Shown here piece after piece: positions 47,566-59,774 of a stretch of 64,000 nt of DNA. Below the pieces are notes generated by a model that worked only from the letters and a program-made list of their open reading frames with translations, was not told where the DNA came from and did no database searches. The stretch comes from Thalassotalea sp. 273M-4 (lineage in GTDB: Bacteria > Pseudomonadota > Gammaproteobacteria > Enterobacterales > Alteromonadaceae). Made by a program: the position numbers and the translations under genes. Where the stretch lies: positions 1,116,001 through 1,180,000 of the forward strand of contig NZ_CP166961.1 in the NCBI RefSeq assembly GCF_041410465.1. Reading direction: 5' to 3'. Numbering within the stretch: the stretch's first letter is position 1; each line of letters opens with the position of its first letter.

Positions 47566-48309
47566 ACCATTTAAGTTGGCTTCAATTTGCCGAGCAATGA
47601 GCTCTTTTGGCTCGGCTCTTAAAGTGGCTAATTGTTCAAACACCCTAATCAGTTGCATTGGTGAATTGTCTTTGCCTTGAAAGCCATATAGTGGCATAGC
47701 AGGCGCATCGGTTTCTAAGACCAAAGATTCTAGGGGTAATTTGACCACCGTTTGTCGAGTGGTTTTTGCTCTGGGGTAGGTAATCGTGCCCCCAATACCT
47801 AATTTAAAGCCTAAATCAAGATACCCTTTAGCTTGTTGCATATTGCCAGAAAACGCGTGAATAATACCACCTTGTTGTGAGTTTATGCGTTTAAGGATGG
47901 GTAAAATAAGGTGGTGGCTTTTGCGATGATGGACAATAACCGGTAATTGATATTGCTTGGCTAATTCGAGCTGATGTTCAAAGAATAAGGTTTGCTTGGC
48001 TATATCGTTAATGGCTCCATCAATCCCAATCTCGCCCACCGCAATCAGCTTATCTTGTTGAATATGTTGCTCTAAAATCTGCAAATCAGCGGTTGTGGCT
48101 TTATCTATCCACCAAGGGTGTAAGCCTAATGCCGGGTAAAGATGGTGGTATTGTTGACATAAGGTCAAAACTCTAGGCCAACGTTTGGATGTGATCCCTG
48201 GAATAATAATACGAGAGATGCCCGCATCGAGACACTGTTGTATAAGGGCCTCTTTATTATGTGAGAATTCTTTAAAATCTAAATGGCAATGGCTATCAGT
48301 AAATTGCAT
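47530..48309 (-). CDS. TatD-family metal-dependent hydrolase (YjjV-like)
   Basis: A 259-residue amidohydrolase-fold enzyme. The metal motif DSHCHLDF opens the protein, further ligands are in AVGEIGID, VIVHHRKSHH, IIHAFSGN and LVLETDAPAMP. Members are metal-dependent deoxyribonucleases or, for YjjV, deacylase-like hydrolases of uncertain substrate. The position next to serB, ytjB and radA fits YjjV. Its stop lies inside the convergent ytjB end. Confidence 0.9.
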   Translation of the reverse strand: MQFTDSHCHLDFKEFSHNKEALIQQCLDAGISRIIIPGITSKRWPRVLTLCQQYHHLYPALGLHPWWIDKATTADLQILEQHIQQDKLIAVGEIGIDGAINDIAKQTLFFEHQLELAKQYQLPVIVHHRKSHHLILPILKRINSQQGGIIHAFSGNMQQAKGYLDLGFKLGIGGTITYPRAKTTRQTVVKLPLESLVLETDAPAMPLYGFQGKDNSPMQLIRVFEQLATLRAEPKELIARQIEANLNGLFSFDEPSSLT

Positions 48310-48399
48310 AGGTCTAATTTAGCATAGTTAAAGGCAGTAGCAAAAGACAGGGTTATAAGTCTTTTGCTAAAAGGCAGAAGTTAAACGCGGGGGAGGGCG

Positions 48400-48603
48400 C
48401 TAATCTTTGTCTTTTAGGAAATCGAGAGTATAAAACGCGAAGAATAAAATGGTAAAAACAAGCGCTACTAACAACGCAATACCTTGGGTTGGCGACGAAT
48501 GGGAAAAGTCATCAAAAAACCAACCATAGTAGATGGCAGTAATAGTGATGAAGAAAAACATGATAGTAAATAAGAGAATTTTAGCCAGAAGTCCCTGCTT
48601 CAT
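48400..48603 (-). CDS. Small two-helix membrane protein, unknown
   Basis: A 67-residue protein with helices at about residues 8-29 and 41-60, joined by a polar loop (FFDDFSHSSPTQG) and ending in charged KDKD. I recognise no family. It lies between the tatD-like gene and argS on the same strand, 90 bases before the former. A normal charge distribution supports a real inner-membrane protein. Confidence 0.6.
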   Translation of the reverse strand: MKQGLLAKILLFTIMFFFITITAIYYGWFFDDFSHSSPTQGIALLVALVFTILFFAFYTLDFLKDKD

Positions 48604-48780
48604 ATAACAATCCGTGTTACCTGTGTTGGTTAAAAAATATCTTGAAGGTTCGAGTTTAAGATCAAGACATCATTAAATTATCTCCTTAGTCTAACGCGCT
48701 GGTCATAAAACAATCAAGAGTAATTTTCCATTTGTTACAAAACAGTTTCGCAGCAATAATTAAACGGCCATTAACAATAA

Positions 48781-48808
48781 AAAAGCCAATGGCAGTCCAT
48801 TGGCTTTT
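48781..48808 (-). terminator. Terminator downstream of argS
   Basis: AAAAGCCAATGG and CCATTGGCTTTT flank the loop CAGT, a perfect 12-bp stem. Confidence 0.85.
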
Positions 48809-48852
48809 GGTTGTTAAATTGAGTTATTTAACGGTATTTAATGTGGTGGCGC

Positions 48853-50592
48853 TTACATGCGCTCCATCACTTCAATCCCCAGCAAATCTAAGCCCGTAGC
48901 TAAAGTTTTGCCAATTAACTGACACAATTGTAGGCGAGACAGTTTTACTTGCTCGTCGATGCCATCTTTTAAAATTGGGCAGGCTTCATAAAAGCTCATG
49001 TACAAGCTTGCTAATTCGTATAAGTAGTTACACAGAAGGTTTGGTGTACACTCACTGATCACCGCATTTAATACTTCTTCAAATTGTAATAACTTAACCG
49101 CAAGCGCTTTCTCTTGAGGAGCATCGATATGAATCGCTTGTGCTGTAGCGGATAGGTCGATGTTGGCTTTTTTGAAAATACTTTGGATTCGCGTGTAAGC
49201 GTATTGTAAATAAGGTGCTGTAGCGCCTTCAAAGCTTAACATCGTTTGCCAATTAAAGATGTAGTCACTGGTGCGGTTTTTCGATAAATCGGCAAATTTA
49301 ACGGCGCCAATACCCACCTTACGAGCAATTTCTTTACGTTCTTGTTCAGAAAAGTCGGCGATTTTTTCAGCCATAAGCTGTTCTGCTCGGCTAATCGCTT
49401 CATCAAGTAACTCGGCTAATTTAACCGTACCACCCGTACGTGTTTTAAATGGCTTTCCATCATCACCCATCATCATCCCAAATGGACAATGATCATAGGC
49501 GGTGTGCTCAGGTAAGAAGCCTGCTTTGCGAGCGGTAATTTCAACTTGTTTAAAGTGTAATGACTGACGGGCATCGGTGAAAATAATGATGCGATCAGCA
49601 TTTAATTCATTAACACGGTAACGACAAGCGGCTAAATCTGTGGTTGCATACAAATAACCACCCCCAGATTTTTGCACGATAAACACCGATGGCTCACCAT
49701 CTTTATTGGCCATTTCATCAAGAAAGACAACTTTGGCACCTTGATCTTCTACCGCAATATGTTGCGCCATTAAATCGTCAATAACATTACCTAGATCGGG
49801 GTTGTAAGCACTTTCACCCATAATGTCTTTGCGCGCTAGGGTCACGTTTAGTTTTTCGTATATTTCTTCAGAATGGTGAATTGAAATATCAATAAACTGT
49901 TGCCATAAAGCCAAACACTCAGGATCACCACTTTGCAGTTTAACTACATAGTTGCGAGCTCGATCCGCAAAACCGTCTTCATTGTCAAATCTAACTTTCG
50001 CTTCACGATAAAAGTTCTCTAAATCGGCCAGCGCCGTTTCAGCTACTTCGTTGCTGGCTAACTTGTCACTTAAATGAGCCAATAACATACCAAATTGAGT
50101 ACCCCAATCACCCATATGGTTTTGGCGAATAACGTTTTCACCACGAAACTCTAAGGCACGAACGACAGCGTCACCAATAATGGTTGAGCGAAGGTGCCCT
50201 ACGTGCATTTCTTTGGCAAGGTTGGGAGCAGAGTAGTCTACAACCACATTTTTGGGTGTGCTTGAACGCGAAACATTTAAATATGGATCGGTGTTTGCAC
50301 AGCCAAGTTGAGAAGACAACCAAGCTTTGTCTAGGTGTATGTTAATAAAACCAGGACCTGCGAGTTCAACTTTTTCAGCGATGTCAGACAAATCTAAGTT
50401 GTCGACCACTTTTTGCGCCAACTCACGAGGGTTAGTTTTAAGCTTTTTCGCAGCACCCATAACACCATTTGCTTGGTAATCACCAAACTGAGGACGGTTT
50501 GAGGCATTAACCGCAGGGTTTGTATCTTCGGGTAAGCCCGATGCGATCATGGCCGCTTTTACTTTTTCATTTAATAATTGACGAATGTTCAT
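48853..50592 (-). CDS. argS: Arginyl-tRNA synthetase
   Basis: ArgRS charges tRNA-Arg with arginine. The 579 residues match the class I enzyme. The HIGH-like motif is [12 protein letters not shown] (about residues 130-141), and the region [16 protein letters not shown] stands in for KMSKS. The C-terminal DALR anticodon domain starts near residue 455 ([13 protein letters not shown]). It lies 27 bases after the prfC stop on the same strand. Confidence 0.97.
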   Translation of the reverse strand: MNIRQLLNEKVKAAMIASGLPEDTNPAVNASNRPQFGDYQANGVMGAAKKLKTNPRELAQKVVDNLDLSDIAEKVELAGPGFINIHLDKAWLSSQLGCANTDPYLNVSRSSTPKNVVVDYSAPNLAKEMHVGHLRSTIIGDAVVRALEFRGENVIRQNHMGDWGTQFGMLLAHLSDKLASNEVAETALADLENFYREAKVRFDNEDGFADRARNYVVKLQSGDPECLALWQQFIDISIHHSEEIYEKLNVTLARKDIMGESAYNPDLGNVIDDLMAQHIAVEDQGAKVVFLDEMANKDGEPSVFIVQKSGGGYLYATTDLAACRYRVNELNADRIIIFTDARQSLHFKQVEITARKAGFLPEHTAYDHCPFGMMMGDDGKPFKTRTGGTVKLAELLDEAISRAEQLMAEKIADFSEQERKEIARKVGIGAVKFADLSKNRTSDYIFNWQTMLSFEGATAPYLQYAYTRIQSIFKKANIDLSATAQAIHIDAPQEKALAVKLLQFEEVLNAVISECTPNLLCNYLYELASLYMSFYEACPILKDGIDEQVKLSRLQLCQLIGKTLATGLDLLGIEVMERM

Positions 50593-50619
50593 ATTGGTCC
50601 GATCTAGTTCATTACATTG

Positions 50620-52200
50620 TTAGTGTTCGCGTGTTTTGTGGAACACGATCTCTGGGTGACGCTCTTGAGTCAGATTTAAATTCACCATTGTTGGCGCAAT
50701 ATAGGTTAGGTTATCACCACCATCAAGCGCCAAGTTGTCGTATGCTTTCTTTTCAAATTGATTCAGCTTGCGCGCATCATCACAACTTACCCAACGAGCT
50801 GTAGCAACGGCAATAGGTTCGTATAAAGCATCAACGTTATATTCTGTTTTTAATCGGTGCACCACAACTTCAAATTGTAGAACACCAACGGCGCCAACAA
50901 TCATGTCATTGTTCGCCAGAGGGCGAAATACCTGAACCGCCCCTTCTTCAGATAGTTGGATCAGACCTTTTTGTAATTGCTTGGCTTTTAATGGATCGCG
51001 TAAACGAATACGACGAAACATTTCAGGGGCAAAATTTGGAATACCACTAAATTTCATTTCTTCACCGGCCGTGAAGGTGTCACCTATTTGAATCGACCCG
51101 TGGTTATGTAAACCAATAATGTCACCCGCATAAGCTTCTTCAACATTTGAGCGATCGCCGGCCATAAAGGTTACTGCATCGGCAATTTTTACATCTTTAC
51201 CAATTCGAACCTGTCGCATTTTCATGCCTTTGGTGTACTTGCCTGAACAAATACGCATAAAGGCGATACGGTCACGGTGCTTTGGATCCATGTTAGCCTG
51301 AATTTTAAAGACAAAGCCTGAAAACTTTTCTTCTTCGGCTTTTACTTCTCGGGTATCGGTTTGTCTTGGTTGTGGTTTAGGCGCCCATTGCGTTAAACCA
51401 TCAAGCATGTGATCGACACCAAAGTTGCCCAATGCAGTACCAAAGTAAACAGGGGTAAGTTTACCGGATAAAAATTCTTCTAGGTCAAATTCATGACACG
51501 CGCCTAAAACCAGTTCGAGCTCATCACGCAAATCTTCAGCGTAATTACCAATGGCGTTATCAAGCTCTGGGTTGTCTAACCCTTTTACGACCACTTTTTC
51601 TTGGATCGTATGACCTTGGCCAGTTTTGTATAAAATGGTCTCATCGGTAAGTAAATTGTATACACCTTTAAACTCTTTACCCATGCCAATCGGCCAAGTA
51701 ATTGGTGCGCACTTAATTTTTAGCACGCTTTCTACTTCGTCCATGACTTCAATGGGATCGCGTACGTCACGGTCCATTTTGTTCATAAAGGTAATAATAG
51801 GCGTGTCACGTAAACGGGTAACTTCCATAAGTTTAATGGTTCGATCCTCAACACCTTTGGCGGTATCGATAACCATTAAACATGAGTCTACCGCGGTCAA
51901 AGTACGGTAAGTGTCTTCAGAGAAATCTTCGTGACCAGGGGTATCTAGCAAGTTCACCAAACAATTGGCATATGGAAATTGCATTACCGAGGTAGTTATA
52001 GAGATACCACGGTCTTTTTCCATTTCCATCCAGTCAGATTTGGCGTGTTGACCAGATTTTTTACCTTTTACGGTACCGGCTTTTTGTAAGGCTTGACCAA
52101 ATAGTAAAACTTTTTCGGTAATGGTGGTTTTACCCGCATCCGGGTGAGAAATAATCGCAAACGTTCGGCGTTTGTCGACTTCCTGCTGTTGAATTGTCAT
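50620..52200 (-). CDS. prfC: Peptide chain release factor 3
   Basis: RF3 is a GTPase that removes RF1 and RF2 from the ribosome after peptide release. Motifs G1 HPDAGKTT, G3 [12 protein letters not shown] and G4 NKMDRD are present, and the rest follows the EF-G-like layout. I choose the ATG at 52200 ([16 protein letters not shown]), which gives 526 residues and aligns with the E. coli start. An ATG at 52239 adds 13 residues but has GAGG only about two bases away. Confidence 0.94.
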   Translation of the reverse strand: MTIQQQEVDKRRTFAIISHPDAGKTTITEKVLLFGQALQKAGTVKGKKSGQHAKSDWMEMEKDRGISITTSVMQFPYANCLVNLLDTPGHEDFSEDTYRTLTAVDSCLMVIDTAKGVEDRTIKLMEVTRLRDTPIITFMNKMDRDVRDPIEVMDEVESVLKIKCAPITWPIGMGKEFKGVYNLLTDETILYKTGQGHTIQEKVVVKGLDNPELDNAIGNYAEDLRDELELVLGACHEFDLEEFLSGKLTPVYFGTALGNFGVDHMLDGLTQWAPKPQPRQTDTREVKAEEEKFSGFVFKIQANMDPKHRDRIAFMRICSGKYTKGMKMRQVRIGKDVKIADAVTFMAGDRSNVEEAYAGDIIGLHNHGSIQIGDTFTAGEEMKFSGIPNFAPEMFRRIRLRDPLKAKQLQKGLIQLSEEGAVQVFRPLANNDMIVGAVGVLQFEVVVHRLKTEYNVDALYEPIAVATARWVSCDDARKLNQFEKKAYDNLALDGGDNLTYIAPTMVNLNLTQERHPEIVFHKTREH

Positions 52201-52530
52201 GGTTGCTATTGCCCGATGATTGACCGTGTTAAAAGACATACCCTCGTATTATTCGCCAGTCAATTAGGCGACACAGGGTTGCTTGTTAAATACACACATT
52301 AAAAAATGCGACATTATAACCAAATTGCAGGCTTTGAGCATCAATTAACCCATGCAATGATGAAATAAATTGATGTTTTGTAACAAAAGTCTGACTTAAT
52401 GCATGACTTATTATGGGTATGGGTTTAAAAATAACTAAAAATGAAACAAAGTCGAGATGCAGGCCAATTGTTTTAATTGTTTAAGCGCTCATTTGAACAC
52501 TCAAACAAAGCTTTTAATCGAGCGGGTGCT
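52201..52530. other. Intergenic region with candidate prfC promoter
   Basis: No gene is seen in these 330 bases. On the minus strand a perfect TATAAT (52313-52318) is preceded at an overlong spacing of 20 by TTGATG (52339-52344), so a promoter for prfC and argS is likely here, with a leader of about 100 bases. Confidence 0.4.
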
Positions 52531-52977
52531 TTATAGTTTTAAACTCATTACTAAAGCGTCTTCATAGCCTATTTTTGCAGGGTAATAGCCCGTACGTCGA
52601 TGCACTTGAATAAAACCATGGTTAAGGTAGAGCATTTGCGCGGAAATATTTTTTGCTCTGACTTCTAAGTGACAAAGCACACATTGGCGTTCTTTGGCTA
52701 AATTAATAAAGTCTTGCATTAATCGTTTACCAAACCCTTTGCCTTGGTGTTCTGGCGCGATACAAATTTCCATTAACGTGAGCTCATCAATCACCAACTC
52801 AGCGATATAAAAACCAACCACTTTATCGTCAATGCTGATTTGGCGGGTTATGTAACGACCACCAATGCAACTGAGCAAAGTTTTTAATGTCCATGGAAAT
52901 GGATTAGCGGCTGTCTCGATGGCGTAAATTACATCTTGATGAGACGTGTTAAAGTCAGAAATAACAGGGTTTTGCAT
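52531..52977 (-). CDS. rimI: Ribosomal protein S18 alanine N-acetyltransferase RimI
   Basis: A 148-residue GNAT enzyme that acetylates the N-terminal alanine of ribosomal protein S18. Motif A is ICIAPEHQGKGFGKRLMQDF, followed by LEVRAKNISAQMLYLNHGF, and the tail RRTGYYPAKIGYEDALVM is typical of RimI. It lies 11 bases after the holD stop, the same order as holD-rimI in E. coli, and shares that transcript. Confidence 0.94.
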   Translation of the reverse strand: MQNPVISDFNTSHQDVIYAIETAANPFPWTLKTLLSCIGGRYITRQISIDDKVVGFYIAELVIDELTLMEICIAPEHQGKGFGKRLMQDFINLAKERQCVLCHLEVRAKNISAQMLYLNHGFIQVHRRTGYYPAKIGYEDALVMSLKL

Positions 52978-52988
52978 TTATTTACTCG

Positions 52989-53471
52989 TTAATAGGAAAT
53001 TAGCTGTTGCTGTAACATTTGCCATAAACTGGCTTTTAATGACGGCGAATCGGCAATGGTATTAAGCATTGGAGTGGTGAGCAATGGTTGTTGCTTTGGT
53101 ATTTGCTCAAGGCTACATTTTTGGCAATCGTCGTTGAGAGCCCAAATAAAATTCTCAAATAATAAACGACCTTGATCAAAGACAATGGTTTGCTCAGAGT
53201 GATTTAAACTCAGCAAGATGTCTTTAAAAAATTGTTGTTCAAGCAACTTCGGCAGAGGGTTTTCTATTGCTACTTTTGATTCTGTTTCTGCCTCAACGTC
53301 TTGTTGCGGGTTGTCGTTTGGTTTAATCGCTTGGTTTTTGGCAACTGGTTTAGGTAAATCCGAAGAGGGCTGCTCAATAAGCTTCGACGTACCTGCAAAC
53401 ATCCCCGCTTTAGGTGTCCATAAAGGTATGCCCATCTCGGTTAAATAGTCGAATGCTTTGTGATTATCCAT
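52989..53471 (-). CDS. holD: DNA polymerase III psi subunit HolD
   Basis: HolD (psi) joins the clamp loader to single-strand binding protein through HolC. The 160-residue product has weak similarity typical of the family: the start YLTEMGIPLWTPK corresponds to the E. coli QLGITQWSLRR region, and DSPSLKASLWQML near the C-terminus matches the NPTARAALWQQI segment. A low-complexity polar linker (about residues 35-75) is inserted between these parts. Position directly before rimI strongly supports the call. Confidence 0.85.
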   Translation of the reverse strand: MDNHKAFDYLTEMGIPLWTPKAGMFAGTSKLIEQPSSDLPKPVAKNQAIKPNDNPQQDVEAETESKVAIENPLPKLLEQQFFKDILLSLNHSEQTIVFDQGRLLFENFIWALNDDCQKCSLEQIPKQQPLLTTPMLNTIADSPSLKASLWQMLQQQLISY

Positions 53472-53613
53472 TTATTGCTCGCAAGTAGGCTTAAACAAGA
53501 ATTAAAATTATATGATTTTTACTTAGCGAAAAGCAAAACATAGAATCAAAGAATGAATAATAACGGAAATAGAAAAGCGAAAATATAGATTTAAAACAAG
53601 ATAAGGAAGAAGA

Positions 53614-53690
53614 TGGCAGGGGTGGAGAGACTCGAACTCCCAACCGTCGGTTTTGGAGACCGCCGTTCTACCAATTGGAACTACACCCCT
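53614..53690 (-). tRNA. trpT: tRNA-Trp (anticodon CCA)
   Basis: The complement reads AGGGGTG TA GTTC ... GAAC, anticodon loop CTCCAAA (anticodon CCA at 53654-53656), T arm GGGAG-TTCGAGT-CTCTC, acceptor arm closing with CACCCCT, discriminator G and an encoded CCA (53614-53616). All stems pair except G27.A43 at the top of the anticodon stem. The arms follow the E. coli tRNA-Trp closely. Confidence 0.95.
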
Positions 53691-53916
53691 GCAATGGCTG
53701 TGCATTATACGTATGCTTTTCTCACTGTAAAGCAAAAAATGCATATTTTTTTCTAAGTGCTTATTTTGTGTTCGACTTGGTTTTATTGTGTTCAAGGTGG
53801 CGAAATAACACACAATAATGCAACGGTTAAATTAAAAAATGAAAAGGTTTGCTATTAAAGGTATCTCTTGATTGCTCTAAAAAAGGTTTCATCAAAGCAA
53901 AATTTGACCTTAAGGG

Positions 53917-54057
53917 GTAGCATAAATGTTACGACCAACTCACTAGGTCCACCTTAACAAATGAAGAGTTGACCACAAGAGTGGTAATTTAAAGCTTTTA
54001 GAACTTTAAATCGGAGAATAACAATATAACATGGGGGCGGTAGCAAGGATAACGCCC
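53917..54057 (+). other. Array of five hairpins, possible structured RNA
   Basis: Consecutive dyads: GTAGCA/TGTTAC (53917-53932), CAACTC/GAGTTG (53936-53971), ACCAC/GTGGT with AAGA loop (53972-53985), ATTTAAAG/CTTTAAAT (53987-54011) and GGGCG/CGCCC (54035-54057). They lie in the 547-base gap between tRNA-Trp and queA, which holds no recognisable gene. Such density is unusual for spacer DNA. It could be a small RNA, a queA leader, or chance in AT-rich sequence. Confidence 0.35.
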
Positions 54058-54147
54058 ATCTATTTATTATAGTTATATAGTTATTATTTTACGGTGGTTT
54101 TACCCTCTTTACTTATAACCTCAATAAACTGATATAAACAAGTTTGG

Positions 54148-54176
54148 AGCAAGAGCATTATATATTTGCTCTTGCT
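54148..54176 (+). terminator. 10-bp hairpin before queA
   Basis: AGCAAGAGCA (54148-54157) and TGCTCTTGCT (54167-54176) form a perfect stem with a 9-base loop 62 bases before queA. Without a T run it may be an attenuator-like leader structure or the end of an upstream small RNA. Confidence 0.4.
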
Positions 54177-54237
54177 ATTATCCCTTGGCGGTTCTAAACT
54201 TACTCGATTTTTTTTAAGCATGTAAATATGAGATCCT

Positions 54238-55299
54238 ATGCGCCTATCTGACTTTTCTTTTGACCTGCCAGAAGACTTGATTGCACGTTATCCTCAACCT
54301 GAGCGTTCAGCCAGTCGTCTAATGGCCCTTAACGGTAACAGTGGTGAATTAGAACATCTGAAATTTAATCAGATACTTGACAAGCTAGTACCTGGTGATT
54401 TGTTGGTGTTTAATAACACTCGAGTGATCCCAGCCAGAATGTTTGGTACCAAAGCGACCGGTGGTAAATTGGAAGTATTGGTTGAACGTATCGTTGACCA
54501 AACTCATGTGTTAGCGCATATACGTGCCAGTAAATCGCCAAAAATTGGTAATGAAATTTTGTTTGAAGGCAAAGTTAAAGCCATTATGGTCGCGCGCCAT
54601 GACGCCTTATTTGAGCTTGAGCTGGTTGAACACGATAACTGGCTAGATGTGCTTGAAGATATTGGCCATATGCCATTACCACCCTATATTGACCGCCCAG
54701 ATGAGTCATCGGATAGAGAACGTTATCAAACCGTTTACAATGAAAAGCCAGGTGCCGTTGCCGCACCGACCGCGGGTCTGCACTTTGAAACTAAATTACT
54801 TGAAGAGATTGCCGCAAAAGGGGTGAACTTAGCGTTTGTTACCTTACATGTTGGTGCTGGTACATTTTTACCTGTTCGCGTCGATAAGATTGAAGATCAT
54901 GTGATGCACTCTGAGTATGTTGAGGTGTCGCAAGACGTGGCCGAGCAAATTAAAGCAACGAAAGCTGCAGGCCATCGGGTCATTGCTGTGGGTACTACAT
55001 CCATGCGTTCACTCGAAAGTGCGGCTAATAAAGCCATCAATAATAATTTGACCGATACCGATAGCATTGCTGAATTTTATGGTGATACCGACATATTTAT
55101 TACCCCAGGGTATGACTTTAAAGTTATTGACGCCTTAGTCACTAATTTTCATTTGTCGGAGTCGACCTTATTAATGCTGGTAAGCGCGTTTGCCGGCTAT
55201 GACAACATTATGCACGCATATAAAACCGCTATTGAGCAAAAATATCGCTTTTTTAGTTACGGCGATGCCATGTTTTTAACTCGTAAGACGCAGTCATAA
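54238..55299 (+). CDS. queA: S-adenosylmethionine:tRNA ribosyltransferase-isomerase QueA
   Basis: QueA transfers and isomerises ribose from S-adenosylmethionine onto preQ1-tRNA to form epoxyqueuosine. The 353 residues have the normal length, with the start [19 protein letters not shown] and the conserved [32 protein letters not shown] [12 protein letters not shown], and [15 protein letters not shown]. It heads the conserved order queA-tgt-yajC-secD-secF. Its ribosome site is weak (GAG six bases upstream). Confidence 0.96.
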   Translation: MRLSDFSFDLPEDLIARYPQPERSASRLMALNGNSGELEHLKFNQILDKLVPGDLLVFNNTRVIPARMFGTKATGGKLEVLVERIVDQTHVLAHIRASKSPKIGNEILFEGKVKAIMVARHDALFELELVEHDNWLDVLEDIGHMPLPPYIDRPDESSDRERYQTVYNEKPGAVAAPTAGLHFETKLLEEIAAKGVNLAFVTLHVGAGTFLPVRVDKIEDHVMHSEYVEVSQDVAEQIKATKAAGHRVIAVGTTSMRSLESAANKAINNNLTDTDSIAEFYGDTDIFITPGYDFKVIDALVTNFHLSESTLLMLVSAFAGYDNIMHAYKTAIEQKYRFFSYGDAMFLTRKTQS

Positions 55300-55436
55300 A
55301 CATCTTCGTCTATAGTCTAGGCGATGGCATTAACCGCCATATCGCCAAGGTTCAATAAACCCTCTTTGCAGATCAATGCATGGTTTGTTGAAGTCATATG
55401 AAACCTTTGGCCTGTTTAGCCATTTGGTAAGGATAG

Positions 55437-56561
<1,125 letters not shown>

Positions 56562-56602
56562 ACATCATTAAAAATAATTTTATATAAGTAGTAGAGGAAT
56601 TT

Positions 56603-56935
56603 ATGGACTTTTTTATTAGCAAAGCCTACGCACAATCTGCATCACAACAAGGTGGTGGTTTCGAAATGTTGATCATGTTATTGGTCTTCGGTTTGGTTTT
56701 TTACTTTATGATTTACCGCCCACAAGCCAAGCGTGTAAAAGAGCATAAAGGGTTAATGGAAGCACTATCAAAAGGTGATGAAGTACTTACTCAAGGTGGT
56801 GTTGTTGGTAAAATTACCAAAGTATCAGCGGAAAAAGATTTTATCGTGATAAGTGTTGCTGAAGGTACAGAACTGACTGTACAAAAAGCGGCGGTTAGTG
56901 CTGTACTACCAAAAGGGACAATGAAGTCGCTGTAA
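56603..56935 (+). CDS. yajC: Preprotein translocase subunit YajC
   Basis: YajC is a small single-pass membrane partner of SecDF in the holotranslocon. The 110 residues hold one helix (about 20-40), and the core [32 protein letters not shown] shows the signature RPQ-K-R-K-x-H. It ends 11 bases before the secD GTG. The start has AGAGGA seven bases upstream. Confidence 0.95.
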   Translation: MDFFISKAYAQSASQQGGGFEMLIMLLVFGLVFYFMIYRPQAKRVKEHKGLMEALSKGDEVLTQGGVVGKITKVSAEKDFIVISVAEGTELTVQKAAVSAVLPKGTMKSL

Positions 56936-56945
56936 GGATACGATT

Positions 56946-58793
56946 GTGTTAAACAAAAACCCATTATGGAGAAGCTTAATGGTGGCCGTCATCGTATTTT
57001 TAGGTGGGCTTTATGCCTTGCCTAATATGTATGGTGAAGATCCCGCCGTTCAAATATCCGGTAAGCGCGGTGTTGCCGCCGATCTTAGCGTATTGGACTC
57101 AATTAAAAGCTCTCTTGCTCAAAGCAACCTAGATTATTCAAGTGCCGTACTCGAAGACGGTCAAATCTTAGTTCGTTTTAAATCTTATGAAAACCAACAA
57201 AAAGCTCGTGACGTTCTATTGAACACTTTGACTGACGAGTATTCTGTTGCCTTAAACTTAACACCAGCAACCCCGAAATGGTTAGAAAACTTAGGTGGGG
57301 TGCCAATGAAGCTTGGTCTTGACCTAAGTGGTGGTGTTCACTTCTTAATGGAAGTGGATATGAAAACGGCAATGTTGCGTGCTCAAGAAAACATGATCGG
57401 TAGTTTTCGAACCGACTTGCGCGGCGATAAAATTCGTTACCGCTCGGTTAAAGAGTTGGGCGAGGGCGTTGAAGTCGTTTTTCGCAACGCAGAAGACTTA
57501 GAAGCAGGTCAAAAGTTACTTGAGCGTAATAACCAAGGTTATATCTTTGAAGAAGATGAAGAGCGTTTGTCACTGAAAGTGACGATGTCGGAACAAAAGT
57601 ACAAAGAAACTTCGGAATACGCACTACAACAAAATATCACCATTATTCGCAATCGAGTGAATGAGTTAGGTGTTGCGGAGCCGTTAGTCCAACGACAAGG
57701 TGCTAAGCATATTGTTGTTGAATTACCAGGTGTTCAAGATACCGCTCGCGCCAAAGAGATCCTTGGTGCGACCGCCACCTTGCAATTTCACATGGTTGAC
57801 CAAGAGCATGATGTGATGGATGCGGTTGAAGGCCGAGTACCACCTGGATCGTTTTTAGTTTACGATCAAGATGGTCGCCCTCAACTACTGAAAAAACGCA
57901 TTATGTTACGTGGTGAGCATATCGTTGGCGCCGCTTCTTCAATGGATGAGTTTCAACGTCCACAAGTAAATATCGACTTAGACAGCAAAGGCGGTAGCCT
58001 GTTCTCTAATGCCACTAAGGATAACATCGGTAAACCGATGGCAACGGTATTTATTGAAAGCAAGGCAACTGGGCAGAAAAATCCTGATGGCAGCTTACGC
58101 TTCACCCAAAAACAAGAGGTGATTTCGGTTGCGACTATTCAAGCGCGTTTAGGCAGCAGTTTCCGTATTACCGGTCAGCCAACACCGCAAGCAGCACACA
58201 ATTTGGCGCTTTTATTACGTGCCGGTGCGTTAATCGCGCCAATTGCCATTGTTGAAGAGCGTACCGTTGGTCCATCTCTAGGTGCTGAAAACGTTGAACT
58301 AGGTTTGCAGGCTATTACCTGGGGCTTTATTGGCGTTCTTGTCTTCATGATGGTTTATTATCGTAAATTTGGCATCGTGGCAAATCTTGCTTTGGCCGCC
58401 AACTTATTGTTGATTGTTGGGGTGATGTCACTCATTCCTGGCGCAACGTTAACCCTACCAGGTATGGCAGGTATTGTTTTAACCGTTGGTATGGCAGTTG
58501 ATGCTAACGTCCTGATTTTTGAACGTATTCGTGAAGAAATTAAAGAAGGGCGAAGTGTACAACAAGCGATTCATCACGGTTATGACTCGGCGTTTTCAAC
58601 CATTATTGATGCCAACATCACTACCTTAATTGCTGCAATTATCTTATTTGCAGTTGGTACTGGCCCAATTAAAGGCTTTGCTGTGACTTTATCCATAGGT
58701 ATTTTAACCTCTATGTTTACCGCTATTATCGGTACTCGTACGGTGGTTAATGCTATTTGGGGCGGCAAAAAAATAGATAAGTTATCAATATAG
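56946..58793 (+). CDS. secD: Protein translocase subunit SecD
   Basis: SecD helps complete protein export using the proton (or sodium) gradient. The 615 residues start from a GTG at 56946, with AAGGAT six to seven bases upstream. One N-terminal helix is followed by a large periplasmic domain (about 30-440, with [15 protein letters not shown]) and five helices with [15 protein letters not shown], the signature of SecD. The family enzyme is 615 residues in E. coli as well. secF follows after 12 bases. Confidence 0.96.
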   Translation: MLNKNPLWRSLMVAVIVFLGGLYALPNMYGEDPAVQISGKRGVAADLSVLDSIKSSLAQSNLDYSSAVLEDGQILVRFKSYENQQKARDVLLNTLTDEYSVALNLTPATPKWLENLGGVPMKLGLDLSGGVHFLMEVDMKTAMLRAQENMIGSFRTDLRGDKIRYRSVKELGEGVEVVFRNAEDLEAGQKLLERNNQGYIFEEDEERLSLKVTMSEQKYKETSEYALQQNITIIRNRVNELGVAEPLVQRQGAKHIVVELPGVQDTARAKEILGATATLQFHMVDQEHDVMDAVEGRVPPGSFLVYDQDGRPQLLKKRIMLRGEHIVGAASSMDEFQRPQVNIDLDSKGGSLFSNATKDNIGKPMATVFIESKATGQKNPDGSLRFTQKQEVISVATIQARLGSSFRITGQPTPQAAHNLALLLRAGALIAPIAIVEERTVGPSLGAENVELGLQAITWGFIGVLVFMMVYYRKFGIVANLALAANLLLIVGVMSLIPGATLTLPGMAGIVLTVGMAVDANVLIFERIREEIKEGRSVQQAIHHGYDSAFSTIIDANITTLIAAIILFAVGTGPIKGFAVTLSIGILTSMFTAIIGTRTVVNAIWGGKKIDKLSI

Positions 58794-58805
58794 GCAGAAC
58801 CAAGT

Positions 58806-59753
58806 ATGGAATTTTTAAACTTGAAAAAAACAGTGCCATTTATGTCACTACGCAAGCCTATGATGGTAGTGAGCATAGTGCTTATTATCGCCTCGCTAAC
58901 ATCAATGTTTACCCAAAAAATGAACTGGGGTCTTGATTTTACCGGTGGTACCTTAATTGAAGTGGGCTTTTCAGAGCCTGCAAACTTGAAAGAGGTACGC
59001 TTGCTACTTGAAGGCGCTGGTTACGATGACGCCGTTGTTCAACTTTTTGGTAGTGCCGAAGATGTTCTTATTCGTTTAGGTCAACGTGAAAACGTTAAAG
59101 CGGAAATGCTTGGCAATGAGGTACTGTCGATCCTTAAACAAGGCACTGGCCAAGATATTACCATGCGTCGTATCGAGTTTGTTGGTGCGAACGTAGGTGA
59201 TGAACTGACAGAACAAGGTGGCTTAGCAATGCTGACGGCCTTGATTTGTATTTTGGTCTATGTTGCGTTTCGATTTGAGTGGCGTTTTGCGTTAGGCTCA
59301 GTTATTGCCTTAACGCATGATGTTATCTTAACTTTAGGCTTGTTCTCATTCTTACAGCTTGAATTTGACTTAACGGTCTTGGCGGCGATTTTAGCGGTTA
59401 TTGGTTACTCGTTAAATGACACCATTGTGGTCTCGGATCGTATTCGTGAGAACTTTCGTAAAGTACGCAAGGGTACGGCAGAAGAAATCATTAATATTTC
59501 TTTAAGCCAGACCTTAAGCAGAACCATGATCACCTCATTTACTACGTTTGTAGTATTAATGGCCTTGTTCTTAAAAGGTGGGGCGCTGATCCATGGTTTT
59601 GCCACCGCATTGCTGTTTGGTATTGTCGTTGGTACATACTCATCAATCTACATCGCTTCTACGGTGGCGCTAAGTTTGGGTATTTCTAAAGAAGACTTGA
59701 TCCCAGAAGTGATTGAAAAAGAAGGCGCTGATCAAGACGAAATTCGTCTGTAA
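58806..59753 (+). CDS. secF: Protein translocase subunit SecF
   Basis: SecF pairs with SecD to assist release of exported proteins. The 315 residues have six helices and the markers NWGLDFTGGTLIEV in the first periplasmic loop and GYSLNDTIVVSDRIRENFR in helix 4-5. An ATG follows the secD stop after 12 bases. It closes the operon and a terminator follows. Confidence 0.96.
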   Translation: MEFLNLKKTVPFMSLRKPMMVVSIVLIIASLTSMFTQKMNWGLDFTGGTLIEVGFSEPANLKEVRLLLEGAGYDDAVVQLFGSAEDVLIRLGQRENVKAEMLGNEVLSILKQGTGQDITMRRIEFVGANVGDELTEQGGLAMLTALICILVYVAFRFEWRFALGSVIALTHDVILTLGLFSFLQLEFDLTVLAAILAVIGYSLNDTIVVSDRIRENFRKVRKGTAEEIINISLSQTLSRTMITSFTTFVVLMALFLKGGALIHGFATALLFGIVVGTYSSIYIASTVALSLGISKEDLIPEVIEKEGADQDEIRL

Positions 59754-59774
59754 CAAGCACTTGCAATACTGAAT

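Noticed and set aside
53523..53813. A 96-residue minus-strand frame
   Set aside because: It runs straight through the tRNA-Trp gene, so it is not a real coding region.
54031..54072. A 13-residue ATG frame in the queA leader region
   Set aside because: It overlaps the GGGCG/CGCCC hairpin and has no properly spaced ribosome site.
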